This document shows, one piece after another, positions 1 to 10,625 of a stretch of DNA of 64,000 nt (its first letter is position 1; each line of letters begins with the position of its first letter). This DNA comes from Niebla homalea (lineage: Eukaryota > Ascomycota > Lecanoromycetes > Lecanorales > Ramalinaceae), in NCBI GenBank assembly GCA_019925105.1, contig JAHGAU010000002.1, positions 2,136,294 to 2,200,293 of the forward strand. Reading direction: 5' to 3'. The notes beneath the pieces were generated by a model that worked only from the letters and a program-made list of their open reading frames with translations, did not search any database and was not told where the DNA came from. The position numbers and the translations under genes are program-made.

Positions 1-149
1 ATGAAGATCATTTATGAGCATTGGCGGGCTCCCAGCCGCAGTCATATTCGTTCTTTCGATTGTTCACAATGATGACTTCCCACGGCACTTCATCCGTCAG
101 TGCTGCTCGTCTGGCAACGATCGTTACGATTGTTCTTCCAAATCCTATC

Positions 150-720
150 ATGAATCGTCACACTCTACTACCCCTTATGTTCACCTTCCTCACGGCCACC
201 CTTGGTATGCATCTGCCCCGGCGCAATGTCCAGGTTGGCTAAACATACTTCCCTCCCACCATCCTCAGTATCACTGGTTTCGGCACGACTAAACAGAACC
301 CCGGCCAGAGTCTTGGCGCCCCGCTGCCTTCCAATCCATAATTCATGATGCTAACGGCACTGTCAACTAAGGCATATGTATCTTCCCAGCCACAAACGAT
401 TACAACAATATCTCTCCATTGCACTACAATGTACCCCAACCGTGTGTTCCACCGACTTATCAGTATGTAATCACCGAATATGGAGGTAATACCTTCATCA
501 AATTGCGGATTGACCAGGTGTGAGTTCTCCACTTCTATCTCTCCATCCTAGGCTTGGATATCACGCGGACTGGGGCTTACATGAACTCTGATCATTAACA
601 GAGTCACCAATGGCAACGGTACAATTTACGATAAAATTGTATCATAGATCGAGCAGTAGCTTGGGGTGGCGGGCAGAGCTATGAGTGCACCAGTGGACCA
701 GCAATGCCGACCCCTGCTAG
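150..720 (+). pseudogene. decayed small secreted-protein-like gene, family unknown
   Basis: An ATG at 150 opens a signal-peptide-like stretch (MNRHTLLPLMFTFLTATLG), but the frame stops near 240. Protein-like stretches then continue in other plus frames. One near 330-515 ends with YQYVITEYGGNTFIKLRIDQ, where a possible GT donor follows. Another near 655-740 reads WGGGQSYECTSGP. At least one in-frame stop and frame changes separate these pieces, and no consistent set of introns was found to join them. This could be a broken gene for a small secreted protein, or chance. I do not recognise the family and assign no function. Confidence 0.2.
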
Positions 721-740
721 CTGGATGGGCGAGCCCAGCA

Positions 741-2348
741 TTTAACTATAGATGGCTTCCCTTGTGATTTGGTCCCACGGTCCAATATTCTTGAACTTCA
801 TCGTGAATAATGGGTTTGGCGACCGATATTTTGCGAAATTAGAGTTCGAAGGAGATTTCGCTGAATGAAACGGAGGTCGTGCCTGCCTTACCTCGAAGTC
901 TAATAGAAAAGTCTGAGCAGTATTCAAGTGCTTAAGGCACCACATCTGCAATCCTCTCGTGAGTCATGCAATTAATCAAGTCTCATAAAGGCTGCGACCC
1001 TTTCAGGCTGTGCAAACCCCGCAATATCACTCTTGCGGAGCTCAACCCTCACCACCGGCCTCATTGTCTAATTCAGAACACCATCACTATCTTACTACGC
1101 AAACTGTAGAATTCTGTATCCTCAACCGAACACTCCACTCCAAGCCAATATGAGAGCCAAGGGCCTGACATGCATTGTAATGGACAGGCATTGCGATGCC
1201 CTAAAGTATTCAGCCCAAAGAAACCAGGTATGCAAAACGTTACTTGGAACCCAGAATTTTGTCGTGGGCTATAAGGAATACAAGAGTCAACGGGTTCCCA
1301 ACTACACAGCATTCACGATGCTTTGAAAAACAAGTACATGTCATGTAATCACTAACATGACGTTCATATGACACCGATCAACAATCGGACTTGTCAAGTG
1401 ACATAGGCCATCTGTATCTCTCCTTTCGAGGCAACTTCACGTTCGCCTCATGATGGATGGTGAAAGGCAATGCATTTTCACAAGATTTGCTGACCCTTTC
1501 AAGTACACAAGAATGAAGCGAAATTTGTTTTTGGGAGAGGCTCACCGCAGCGTCCCGACCCTTCTGGACGCACGTTGGGTCATAAGCACATCCCTTTGTG
1601 ACTAGCGCACAATGAAAGTGCTTACCTGCAGAATGCTGGAGTAGGCGCTAGCAAGGATGCCGCGTGGTTACATCGCATACCGAGCTGCTCCAGATGATGT
1701 CCGTCTGACTGCGTCACTAGTCTCCCGGGGTGCTGGATGATGGTGTGAGGCCATTTCGCCCATTGGCGGGCGGGCATTGTACAGGGTAATCATCATCAGC
1801 AGATCTTTCCGTTGACAATCAAGAGAATTGTAGCGAGTGCGAGGTGAAATTTCGCCAAGAATTCTTCCCAATACAACCAACAATTGTTACCTTTTCACTC
1901 GACCAGAAAGTGGTCATTTGAAAAAGATTCTTGGCTCTAAAGTTACTGTTATTACCTCAAATGATACATTCTGTACCAAGCTTCTTGTCACAAAGTATAC
2001 GTTTAATGCGTGAATACGAGTCCAAAATTGCCCACGTTGCAATTTCATTTTGTTGTTAACGAGCCCATCCTTCGGCTCCTGCTCGGTGCATGATGATGGT
2101 CCGAACTCATTGAAGAGTCGTACCAGGCCGATACTGGCGACGCAGTCTTCTCGTAAGAATGTATTTCGGGCCCACCTGGCTTCATCATGCGCAACCAAGA
2201 ATTACCCAGTCTTTCGATTATCGCGAATACTTCTTGCCTTATATCAATAGTAATGGCAGCAGTTTGGACATTGAGTTATTCAATACATATGTGCCCATTC
2301 ACTCCGAGACGATGAGCATTTGTGGATATTCACACAAATGTCCAGTCA
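741..2348. other. intergenic stretch, no gene recognised
   Basis: Normal base composition, not RIP-like. Only short overlapping frames of under 100 codons on both strands, none with a recognisable motif or convincing exon structure. The right part is the downstream flank of the minus-strand aspartyl-protease-like gene. Confidence 0.5.
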
Positions 2349-4202
2349 TTAGATAGCAAGGCCCATTTCCGAAGTTCTACGCGTCAGAGGAAGCTCCGAC
2401 GAGACTTCGTGCGCCGGCAATTCGTGCACGATCAAGTCTCCTGGAGACTCATGCACAATCTGTTGCACGTGCAATCTATTTGGGCGAAACCCTTCATGGT
2501 ACGCATGTGCAGCGATCTCCACTGGCATAGTCCAAGGGTTGTCGGGTAATTCGGGCTTGGATTGCCAGCAAAGTGGTCCTTGCGCTTGTTGGCATCGTCG
2601 CCACCAGTTCAGATTCTTCTCGGCTTCCATTTGATTGTTAGACCTTTGTCTCTTTTGCTTCTTATTCCATGATAAGAGGAAGCACGAGATAGCAATCAGT
2701 AACACAAGTCCGGAGCAACCACCGATGATGCTCCCTGCAAGCACTCCTGTTGACAATTTGTGTTGGATGTTAGAATTAGAGGGGGTTGCAGACATGGGTC
2801 CGTTACAGTTTGGAGCCCCTATGGGAACCAGATCTGTCTCGTTTGTTGCTCTACTTGGCCAGATGGTATAATTCCCACGATCGTAATCTACAAGGAGGTA
2901 GGTAGAGCTCATGAAGGACCTGCCTAGCGCAATTGTTTCTTCTTCAGGCGGCCCTGGAGGGTTTGTGTCGGTCCATAAGCGAATTCTCTTGTTTTTGGTA
3001 TCATTGACATAGAGATGCCCGGAGGTGTCAACACCATAGACCGGCATTATCAGTTGGTGATTTGGAATCCGAATTTCAATGTGAGGGTCCACATGGATGG
3101 TTATGTCCCCTGCGTAGCTGCTCTCCGCGTTAGTAAGTGTGTCTTCTGATGCGCTAAAAATCACACGCAGTGTCTGCATCGACCAAGAAGCCTTCCCTAT
3201 TGAAGCCATCCTCCACTCGACCAGTCTCAGTGCTACCTGATATGCGTAAGAAATTAGACCACAAGCTTGGCGTGACTCTGATTGAGTCAGATACGGTATC
3301 GATGCATCCTGGTTGTACTTCATCGGAATTATTCATTATGCTGATATTACGACCGTTCTTCAGGTTTAAGGAGATATCTGTCAGTCTCAACTTGAACCCA
3401 TTCTGGCAGTCATGGATGTCTTCAGTCCTGGAAATGGACTGAGTGATATTAGGCCCTCCAATCTTGGCTCGATCATAACCTCCAAGGACCAGATTGCCGT
3501 CCACATCGTCTGTGATTTCTGCACCATACCACCCAGAATAATAGCTTATGGTGTTTGAAGAAACCTTGGTGCTTGCGACGAGAGATTTCATGAGAAACGA
3601 GTCAGGAGAAAGGCCCAGGTAATTGTACGAGTTAACTAGATAGTCGAAGACTCTGTTAAGTCGGATGGGAGAGGCCGTGAGACTGAGGCTGGGATTAAGC
3701 AGAAGATTGTCTGTACAAGTATCGTCTGATACATAGCTGTCGCTGGACTGCCCAAGTCCAGGAGCAGTCAAGCCTTCATAGAAGTGGTAAGTGCTTGAGT
3801 TCACCCCATCGAACAAGCCACCGAAGCGCACCATACACTTATCGGTCGTGTCATTTGCAGCACAGCTGGCTTGACCATCATTGACGTAAATATACTTTCT
3901 CTCACTGTTCGATATCAGTATCTGATGTCAATCGAAAAAAATCAAATTTCCCACAATGAGACATCAAAGGCCATAAGTTGCGGAGGGGTCCCAACAGATA
4001 TCGACAGGTCTCTTCGCAACATCCTCCCTGCGGCTGTCACATTACGTAGGGGAATTGCGATTGGATTAGATAGTCCAGTCGGACATGGTTGCCTCAAGGT
4101 GCTTGAAGCGAGAAGTGGCTGAGCCGATAATATGGTTTGGCACTTTGCATATCCAACCCATAGTTGAGCCAGGAGTAATAGGCATTGAAATTTGGAACTC
4201 AT
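2349..4202 (-). CDS. pepsin-like (A1 family) membrane protein, catalytic motifs degenerate
   Basis: Three exons: 4202-3955, 3904-3167 and 3120-2349. The introns are 50 and 46 nt; the first has a CTGAT-type and the second an ACTAAC branch site. The joined frame is exactly 586 codons (585 aa). The start at 4202 gives a clean signal peptide (MSSKFQCLLLLAQLWVGYAK). Residues 70-420 have the A1 peptidase layout: ISVGTPPQLMAFDVSF near residue 80 stands where DTG[ST] is expected, CIDTVSDS near 285 stands where DSGT is expected, and ALGRSFMSSTYLLVDYDRGN is the usual A1 C-terminal block. Both Asp residues remain, but the Thr-Gly context is lost, so proteolysis is doubtful. A single membrane span lies at about 453-480, followed by a basic stop (NKKQKRQR) and a ~105-residue cytoplasmic tail. 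Many NxS/T sites fit a glycosylated ectodomain. Inference: a surface pseudo-protease, perhaps for sensing or binding. The fold call is solid; the role is open. Confidence 0.85.
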
Positions 4203-6120
4203 CCTGCGAGGCTTTTGATGAGTGATGGCGGATCGGATTTTGGGAGAGGTCGAAAGAGGCAAATGTCTTCTTCGATCGTCATGTGGTCTTGAACTTCACC
4301 GATGCCTTACCGCAATGGATACATTGGGAGAGCATCGATCCGGACTGATGGAGCAGAAGGATGCGCTCCAGGTTTAACCCATCCGACCAAATGATGATTT
4401 GCCCCACCCAACCGGAACATTACCCACAAAAAAGGAAAGCCTCGTACATGCACTACGCCCCCGGAGGGAACAAAGCGCAAAGAGTCGTAGCATGCATCTT
4501 TCCGGCTCATGATAGGACCCCTGAATTCGTTGACACTTGTGTTTCGAGTACAGCATATCAGATGGGATGACGAGAGGGCGGGGACGCCAGCACAGTGCTT
4601 CTCTGCACCTATGGCAGCTCTCCGAACTCTCCGATGTATTGAAATGCAAGTATCTAAAACCTGAACTTCAGCAAAGACGTCTTGAAAGCGCAATATTGGC
4701 GCGTCCTTCACTTTCAAGCTGTCATGCTATTTGCTGCCCTGACCGCGCCTCTGGTTTCACTGTCTGTTTTTTGCCACCATGTGGGGAGCCTGCTTCAGTG
4801 CAAATGCGTCGAGGCACAGCAGAACGCAGCACAGGTGCAGGATGTCCTTCAAATAAGCACATGATTAACAACCAATTCTGTGAGCCCACGTATGCCACGA
4901 AATGCGTAAACGTGGCGTGCAAGGATGTCACATTCCCTAGCACTGCAAGTCATCCCCGGCGCGTGCCGCTTGCCTACGGGGCTGGCACGCCGATGAGGAT
5001 GAGTCATCCCCCTCCTGCCTGCTTAATCGTCTGGATTTGTTTCGATGCCATGTCCCTCCAAGTCTTTGGCCACTTGCGCATTGGCAAATATCCACTCTCC
5101 TACGGGCCCAAAGTAGCCAAGTCTCCCTCCTTCCTGCCTCCCCTCCCTCCATAGAGCATTTCCCGATAGCCCCTGCCCTTTGATGCTTCTCTCCTCTTTA
5201 TCAATCATTGCTAGCTGGTCCTTGTGATGTGTGGGGCTCTTGCACGAGGCAAAGACTGCCGCCACATTCCCTCCTCCTAATGCCTTTCTTTTTGCTCTTT
5301 GTTGCTACTGTTTCTGCTGTGACCTCGTATCCATTGATTAGGCTCCCCTACGCAGCAGCTATGAGTCATTCTGTGAGAATCTCAATGTCTGCTCCTCTTT
5401 TTCTTTCTGCTTCTGTTCCTTATTTTCCCTATCCCTTCTCCTTTCGTGGTGGATCATGTGTCGTTACATGTCCTATTGATTTCTCTTATCTTTGCTCCTT
5501 GTGTCTTCGTTCATACTTGTCATAGCATATTATTTCGTGTGTAACACCACGTTCGATCTCTCTGGGTGAAAATTGGGGGTTTAGTCGGTGGTGGGTGATG
5601 GTTGCGTAGGCTGCTGTCTGCAGTGCCTAGATGCTCGTGAAAGACGATTACTTAAGTTGCCATATGTAGTTCCTTGGTGCTAAAGGGTAATCCGGTGGCT
5701 GATAAACCATGATGGTGGTCGAACATGAAAATGATTTTGAGGACTAGAATTATCTTTGTATCCTCGCCTGAGTGTATTTTTTCAATGTGCAAACAGCTTT
5801 TCCTGACATCTCGTTCCCTTTCTGGTAGGTTGAGATACTGAAGTCAAAGCTGTTGGTGCGCAATTGAGATTGTAGGTATAGTTTGCGTTTGTGCCAGATT
5901 CGAAGGCGTATTAGAGATCGAATGCGGAAAAAATTGCTGTTGTTGTCGCGTAGTTGATACGCTGGTCAGGAAATCTGGCGTGAAAGTGGCTTGCTGAATT
6001 GCCACTAAATTCTGTATGGTTATTATTTGGAATAACGTCAACCTCGCCCTGTTATGTGAAGACCCGCGATTGACTCCCTTGGCTCTGACCTTTTTTTTGG
6101 GCTATCCAGATGCTGTTATA
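4203..6120. other. intergenic region with long pyrimidine-rich tracts
   Basis: No gene recognised. Around 5100-5470 the plus strand is rich in CT runs (for example 5390-5450), the kind of tract seen in fungal promoters and 5' leaders, but no plausible plus-strand gene follows before the tandem repeats and RIP-mutated sequence. Overlapping open frames on both strands at 4300-5150 have no recognisable domain. Confidence 0.4.
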
Positions 6121-6132
6121 ACTTGGAGAGAG

Positions 6133-6382
6133 ATGGATTCTCCAAACGCTGTGATGCTCTGTTAACTCACCTTTGTGGTGCTTTGGATATTGATCTTGTG
6201 GTGGCTTGGATGGTCCAGACGCTGAAGTGGTCTGGTAACTTGTTGTTGATATGGTGCTCGGATGATCCAGACGCTGGACTTGGTGGTATTGATGGGACAG
6301 TCTAGACGCTTGAATGGTCTGATAACTCGGATTATGTAGTCGCTCGGAAGATCGAGACGCCAAGTTGGCGTGGTAACTCGTA
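6133..6382. repeat. imperfect tandem repeat with CCAGAC/GTCTGG inverted half-sites
   Basis: A roughly 28-nt core recurs five times at irregular 35-75 nt spacing, near 6135, 6212, 6266, 6301 and 6352. The clearest unit, near 6213, begins TCCAGACGCTGAAGTGG and continues into TCTGGTAACT. Within that unit CCAGAC and GTCTGG form an inverted pair around a 9-nt spacer; other units keep one arm or a mutated arm. Frames across it are open on the minus strand but low in complexity. Confidence 0.6.
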
Positions 6383-6494
6383 CGGATACTTCATTCAAGA
6401 TTTCCAGTTCGATGATGTCATTAGAAAGGAAGAAGCGAGAGGCCGAAGCGAGGCAGGAGACGTAAGACGAGAGAGAAGGCAAGGACCCGGCGCC

Positions 6495-7211
6495 GAGCTG
6501 ATATGGCACGCAGCACAAGGAGAGATTATTCTGAGAGAATGGTACTCGACGCAAAGAGATTGTTAAGACCCTCGTTAAAATCTTTAACGAAAATATTAAT
6601 CTGCTTTTTATACGCTTTTACTTAACTATACTAAATACTTATAATTAAGAAAAAGGAGGCATAATTATTGGTATTATATATCTTAAACTTTAATAATAGG
6701 TTTATTTATATATTATTAATAGTCTATTAATTATTAATCTTTAATCCGCGTTTAATAATAACTGAAATCGACGCTTTAACGGATACCTTCTCGTCGGATC
6801 CGTAAACTATAATCCTTATTTCAAGTCGGGTATTTTCTTATTAAAGGTTTAAAATTTATTATATATTTTATATTTAAAAAATTTTAAAATTATAAATTTT
6901 TTAAAAGGATTTATTACGTTTAATTTATAACTATTTTTAATAATTTTTTAAGAAATTAAATCTCCTTAAAAAGTTATTATACTTTAAGAAAACCGACTTT
7001 TTATTATAATCATATTCTTTTTTTTTATGGTTATACTTAACTCTTTTTAAGATTCATAATTAATCCGTTTTATTTTTTTTATATTTTTTTATTTTTTTAT
7101 AATCATTTTACTTAAATATAATCCGCTTTAAATTAACGTTAAACTTTATATAATTAATATATAATTAATATATAAGGTTTTCGTTCACAACTTCATATTT
7201 CATAAGCTCAG
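6495..7211 (-). pseudogene. RIP-destroyed partial copy of the coiled-coil gene
   Basis: Aligns along its whole length with 9329-10060, the 3' two-thirds of the coiled-coil gene, in the same orientation. Conserved anchors include CTCGACGCAAAGAGATTG (6548 against 9373) and TCGACGCTTTAACGGATACC (6770; TTGACGGACACC in the source). Differences are overwhelmingly C-to-T and G-to-A on the plus strand, which means both strands were hit, and they create many stops. The damage ends about 30 bp before the protease start codon at 7244. This is a duplicate inactivated by RIP. Confidence 0.85.
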
Positions 7212-7243
7212 CTTTAACGTTTCGGAGCTGGCTTTAGGCCCAA

Positions 7244-9175
7244 ATGCGCCTAGCGTCTTGGCTGCGGGCACGCTTCACTCTGTCACTCAAGCAAACAAAG
7301 GGAGTTGGAAAGAATGACTCCTTCTCATCATACTTTCTATGCGATACACACATTGAGGAGATAGTTTCAGCCCAGAGCGCCAAACAAGCCTCTTTCTCTC
7401 CACGTACCCATTTTAAGTTTCCAGACCGTCGATCGACAGAATCTAGTTACGAACATGGCAGAAAAGATCAGCGATCCGACGAAAGTAATGAGTCCAAGGA
7501 CTCTGAATATTCATCAATGCCACCAGGTACAATGACTATAGAGACGTTGTTGGAGACTCTAGACCCATACAGGGTCGTTGTACCAGGTCCAGCAAGGCCA
7601 GGCCCAATGGATTTTTTCGATCCCTCCCAAGCAAATCGGGAGAAATTCCTTGAGGTACAAGATAGCGCAAATAGTCTGATCATCGAACATAGCATCAACG
7701 CACAACCATTACGACTTATACGACTGCAAGTCAGAGGAGAATCCCAAGTAGACAGAGACACATTTTATGTGGAGGCGAGAGACACTGAGAATCATGAACA
7801 CTGGCGCGAAACCACCATAGCTCTCTATAGACACCTTCTAGATCAAGGATGCCGAGACTTCGAGATAGAGTTGGTCTATCCACCACTGCAAGTACAAAGA
7901 TTCTCCGAGAGTTTAGAAGAGAACGAACTACTTCTTGCTCAAGCTGAGGCCGCCTTGCCGGATGTTCGACTGGCATGCCGACGCCATCTGGATGACGCTT
8001 GGAGTTCCATTGCATTTACCGCACGTGGAAACATCAGAACACGTGAAATGAGACCTACGTGTGTGGTTTACTGCAACCCGGGTTCAACTGGGAACTTCAA
8101 GTCTGCTGAACAAGAGTGTAATGTAATGCTACATGAGAGAGCGCCCCTTTTCGCTTTCGAAATTTCTGTTGGCCGTGCAATCCTATCAGATCCAAGGGAC
8201 GAAAGACCATACATCTGGAACAACCCATCCAAGCTCCCACCTACCTGGCCAGAGACAGGTGCCTCCCTTGGCACCGTTGGCCATCCGGATCGCGCAGGGT
8301 CTCTGGGATACTATTTCTTCTTGAATATGGCTGGCCTCAAACCAATCCCAGTGGTCATAACATGCTATCATATCGTTAGACCCGAAGGCGAAGCCTTCGA
8401 GGCAGAGGTCAACGAAAACGGGTTTGACTGGCGCAAGCAAGGATATGAGATATCTGCAGAAGTACCAGCGACCTGCGACCGCGAAGCTAGCTTGGACTAT
8501 TGGCGAAGGCAAGGGGAAAAGTCTGGCGAGCTAGTCAAACGTGCGGGAAAACTCATCCAAGCACTCAAAGATGCACGAGTAGCAGGACCATTTGGAAATG
8601 TCATCCTGGCATCTGGGGATAACATCTCAAATCCCTCAGGAGTTATGCAAGAGATGGATGCCCAGGAGAACGTCAAGAAACTCCATCGGACTGATTGGGC
8701 ACTTCTCACAGCCGAGCATGTTAAGGGGACCAAGATCCGCTTCAATAGGATCCCGCAAGAAAGTGACATCCCGGAAGGCGACTATCCTGAGGATGGCTAC
8801 GTCCGTAGCCCGGATCTTCGTGTTCAACAGTTGACCACGCGGGTGCCCAAGGCTGGAGACTGGGTGACGAAGATTGGTCGAACATCAGGCACAACATACG
8901 GGGTCATTCCCAACGCGATACCACGATGTGTCAAGTGGCGTAAAGGGTTTGAAACCTTAGAGCATGAGATATACGCACTGGCAGGGGGGGCTGATTTCAG
9001 TGCTGGTGGCGATTCCGGATCGATGATCACTAACGCGAAAGGTGAAGTCGTGGGACTCCTTTTTGGTAAAGCAACCAATTCATTGAGTGGCTGCTCTGGC
9101 CTGTATACGCCTATGTGCATTCTACAAAGCATGGTTAAGCAGAAAACAGGTGGATTCCTTACGTTAGATATATAA
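7244..9175 (+). CDS. trypsin-like (chymotrypsin-fold) serine peptidase domain protein
   Basis: Single-exon frame of 643 aa with no signal peptide or membrane span, so probably intracellular. The C-terminal part (about 340-630) has the S1-type catalytic order: His376 in ITCYHIV, Asp484 in RTDWALL and Ser591 in GGDSGSM. GVIPNAIP and EVVGLLFGKATNS follow the usual beta-barrel pattern. Residues 1-90 are Ser/Lys/Arg/Asp-rich and probably disordered; an alternative start at 7517 (MPPGTMTIE) would remove them and begin at the conserved-looking region. Residues 95-330 form an N-terminal region I do not recognise. Part of that region (7581-7733) exists as a RIP-mutated copy at 11896-12033. The gene is convergent with the coiled-coil gene, 184 bp apart. 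All three catalytic residues are in place, so activity is plausible; substrate unknown. Confidence 0.85.
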   Translation: MRLASWLRARFTLSLKQTKGVGKNDSFSSYFLCDTHIEEIVSAQSAKQASFSPRTHFKFPDRRSTESSYEHGRKDQRSDESNESKDSEYSSMPPGTMTIETLLETLDPYRVVVPGPARPGPMDFFDPSQANREKFLEVQDSANSLIIEHSINAQPLRLIRLQVRGESQVDRDTFYVEARDTENHEHWRETTIALYRHLLDQGCRDFEIELVYPPLQVQRFSESLEENELLLAQAEAALPDVRLACRRHLDDAWSSIAFTARGNIRTREMRPTCVVYCNPGSTGNFKSAEQECNVMLHERAPLFAFEISVGRAILSDPRDERPYIWNNPSKLPPTWPETGASLGTVGHPDRAGSLGYYFFLNMAGLKPIPVVITCYHIVRPEGEAFEAEVNENGFDWRKQGYEISAEVPATCDREASLDYWRRQGEKSGELVKRAGKLIQALKDARVAGPFGNVILASGDNISNPSGVMQEMDAQENVKKLHRTDWALLTAEHVKGTKIRFNRIPQESDIPEGDYPEDGYVRSPDLRVQQLTTRVPKAGDWVTKIGRTSGTTYGVIPNAIPRCVKWRKGFETLEHEIYALAGGADFSAGGDSGSMITNAKGEVVGLLFGKATNSLSGCSGLYTPMCILQSMVKQKTGGFLTLDI

Positions 9176-9359
9176 CTGCGAGTAGCCGCAAGATACTCCC
9201 ACTTCGATGGCGTCCTTAAATATACAAAGAAGTATCTTTAATGAATAACATTAAACTCTGAGGTAAACACCTGAAGTCCCCTTCCAATATCCTTAAAGCA
9301 GCAGAGAGCAGAATCGTACTCAATGGGCGAGCTGAAGTGGCATGCAGCACGAGTAGAGA

Positions 9360-10625
9360 TTAGAGGGTGGTACTCGACGCAAAGAGATTGCTAAGACCCT
9401 CGTTAGGATCCCTGACGAGGGTGTCAATCTGCTTCTTGCGGGCCTCTGCCTGGATGTGCTGGATGCTCATGGTTGAGAAAGAGGAGGAATGGTTGCTGGT
9501 GGTGCGTGACCCAGACCCTGACAATAGCCTCATCCCCACGTTACTGGCAGTCTGCTGGCTGCTGGTCTTTGATCCGCGCTTGGCAACACCTGACGTCGAC
9601 GCTTTGGCAGCACCTGAAGTCGACGCTTTGACGGACACCTTCTCGTCGCGTCCGTGGACCATGATCCCTGCCTTGAGTCGGGCATTTTCTTGCTGGAGGT
9701 TTAGAATTTGCTGCGTGCCTTGTATCCAAAAGGCTCTAGAGTCGCGAAATTTTTGGGAGAGTTCATCAAGCTCGGCTCGTAGGCTGTCCTCGACAGCTTT
9801 TCGAGAGACCAAGTCGCCTTGGAGAGTCGCTATGTTCTGGGAAAGTCGAGTCCCCACTGCGACCGCATTCTTCTTCCCCTCAGCGACTGCGTTCAATCTG
9901 CTTTGGAGTTCATGATTGGTCCGCTCTACATCCTGCTTGTTCGTTTTCTGTTGACTTATGATCAACTCCGTACGGATGCAGTCCGCTTGACATTGGCGTT
10001 GGACCTTATGCAGTTGACCCGTGAGGTTCTCGTTCGCAGCTCTTTGTTTCGCGAGCTCAGCCCAGGCGTATCTCGAGTCTTGCTCGCAGACACCCTTATG
10101 ATGCTGCCCTGCCGCGAGCTGCAAGTTATTGATAATATCTTGCTGAGCGCGGATCTTTTCTTCAGCAGCAATCTCCTTGCTTTTTGTCTCGTCTTGGAAC
10201 TTCTGGAAATCCTTTCGCTCTTGGAGCAGACCCTCTTCGCTCAAGTTCTTGGTTTTTCTGAGCTGTTCGAGCTCGGCTTTTGTGCGCTCGTGATTTGCCA
10301 GACATGCTTGCTTCGCTTGCTCGTACTGACCGACGAGGTTGGACTTCTCGCTTGCAACGGCTTGCTCATACTGGGCTTGAAGGCCTTGTTTCTCGACTTC
10401 CAGCTATTCAGAGGCTTGCCTCAGGATGTTTTCCTTCGAGTACATGCACTCCAAGTCTTTCTGCTGATGCATGGTCTCCAGTTCGGTCCTCAACACAATG
10501 GCAAACATCTGTGTCTCCTCCGAACTGGGATTAATGCCGTACCGAGATTCAAGGTACTGTTGACACTGCATCATCTCCGATTGCTGTGGGATGACGGCCA
10601 TAGGCGCAGACGCGAAATAAGCCAT
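9360..10625 (-). pseudogene. coiled-coil protein gene with one in-frame TAG
   Basis: One continuous minus-strand frame runs from ATG at 10625 (MAYFASAPMAVIPQQSEMM) to the stop at 9360, 422 codons, broken only by a TAG at 10406-10404 (codon 74). Protein-like sequence resumes straight after it (LEVEKQGLQAQYEQAVASEK). Residues ~40-320 are rich in E, Q, K, L and A with heptad-like spacing, typical of a long coiled coil. The C-terminal ~100 residues are Ser/Thr-rich with a doubled KASTSG[AV]AK unit. Excising the TAG as an intron end does not keep frame with the only nearby GT. A downstream ATG at 10244 would still give 294 aa. Either a nonsense allele or a shorter functional protein. Family and function not recognised; a RIP-killed copy lies at 6495-7211. 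Confidence 0.6.

Noticed and set aside
4537..5154. 205-codon plus-strand frame
   Set aside because: No recognisable motif, overlaps other open frames on the opposite strand, and ends in a CT-rich promoter-like tract.
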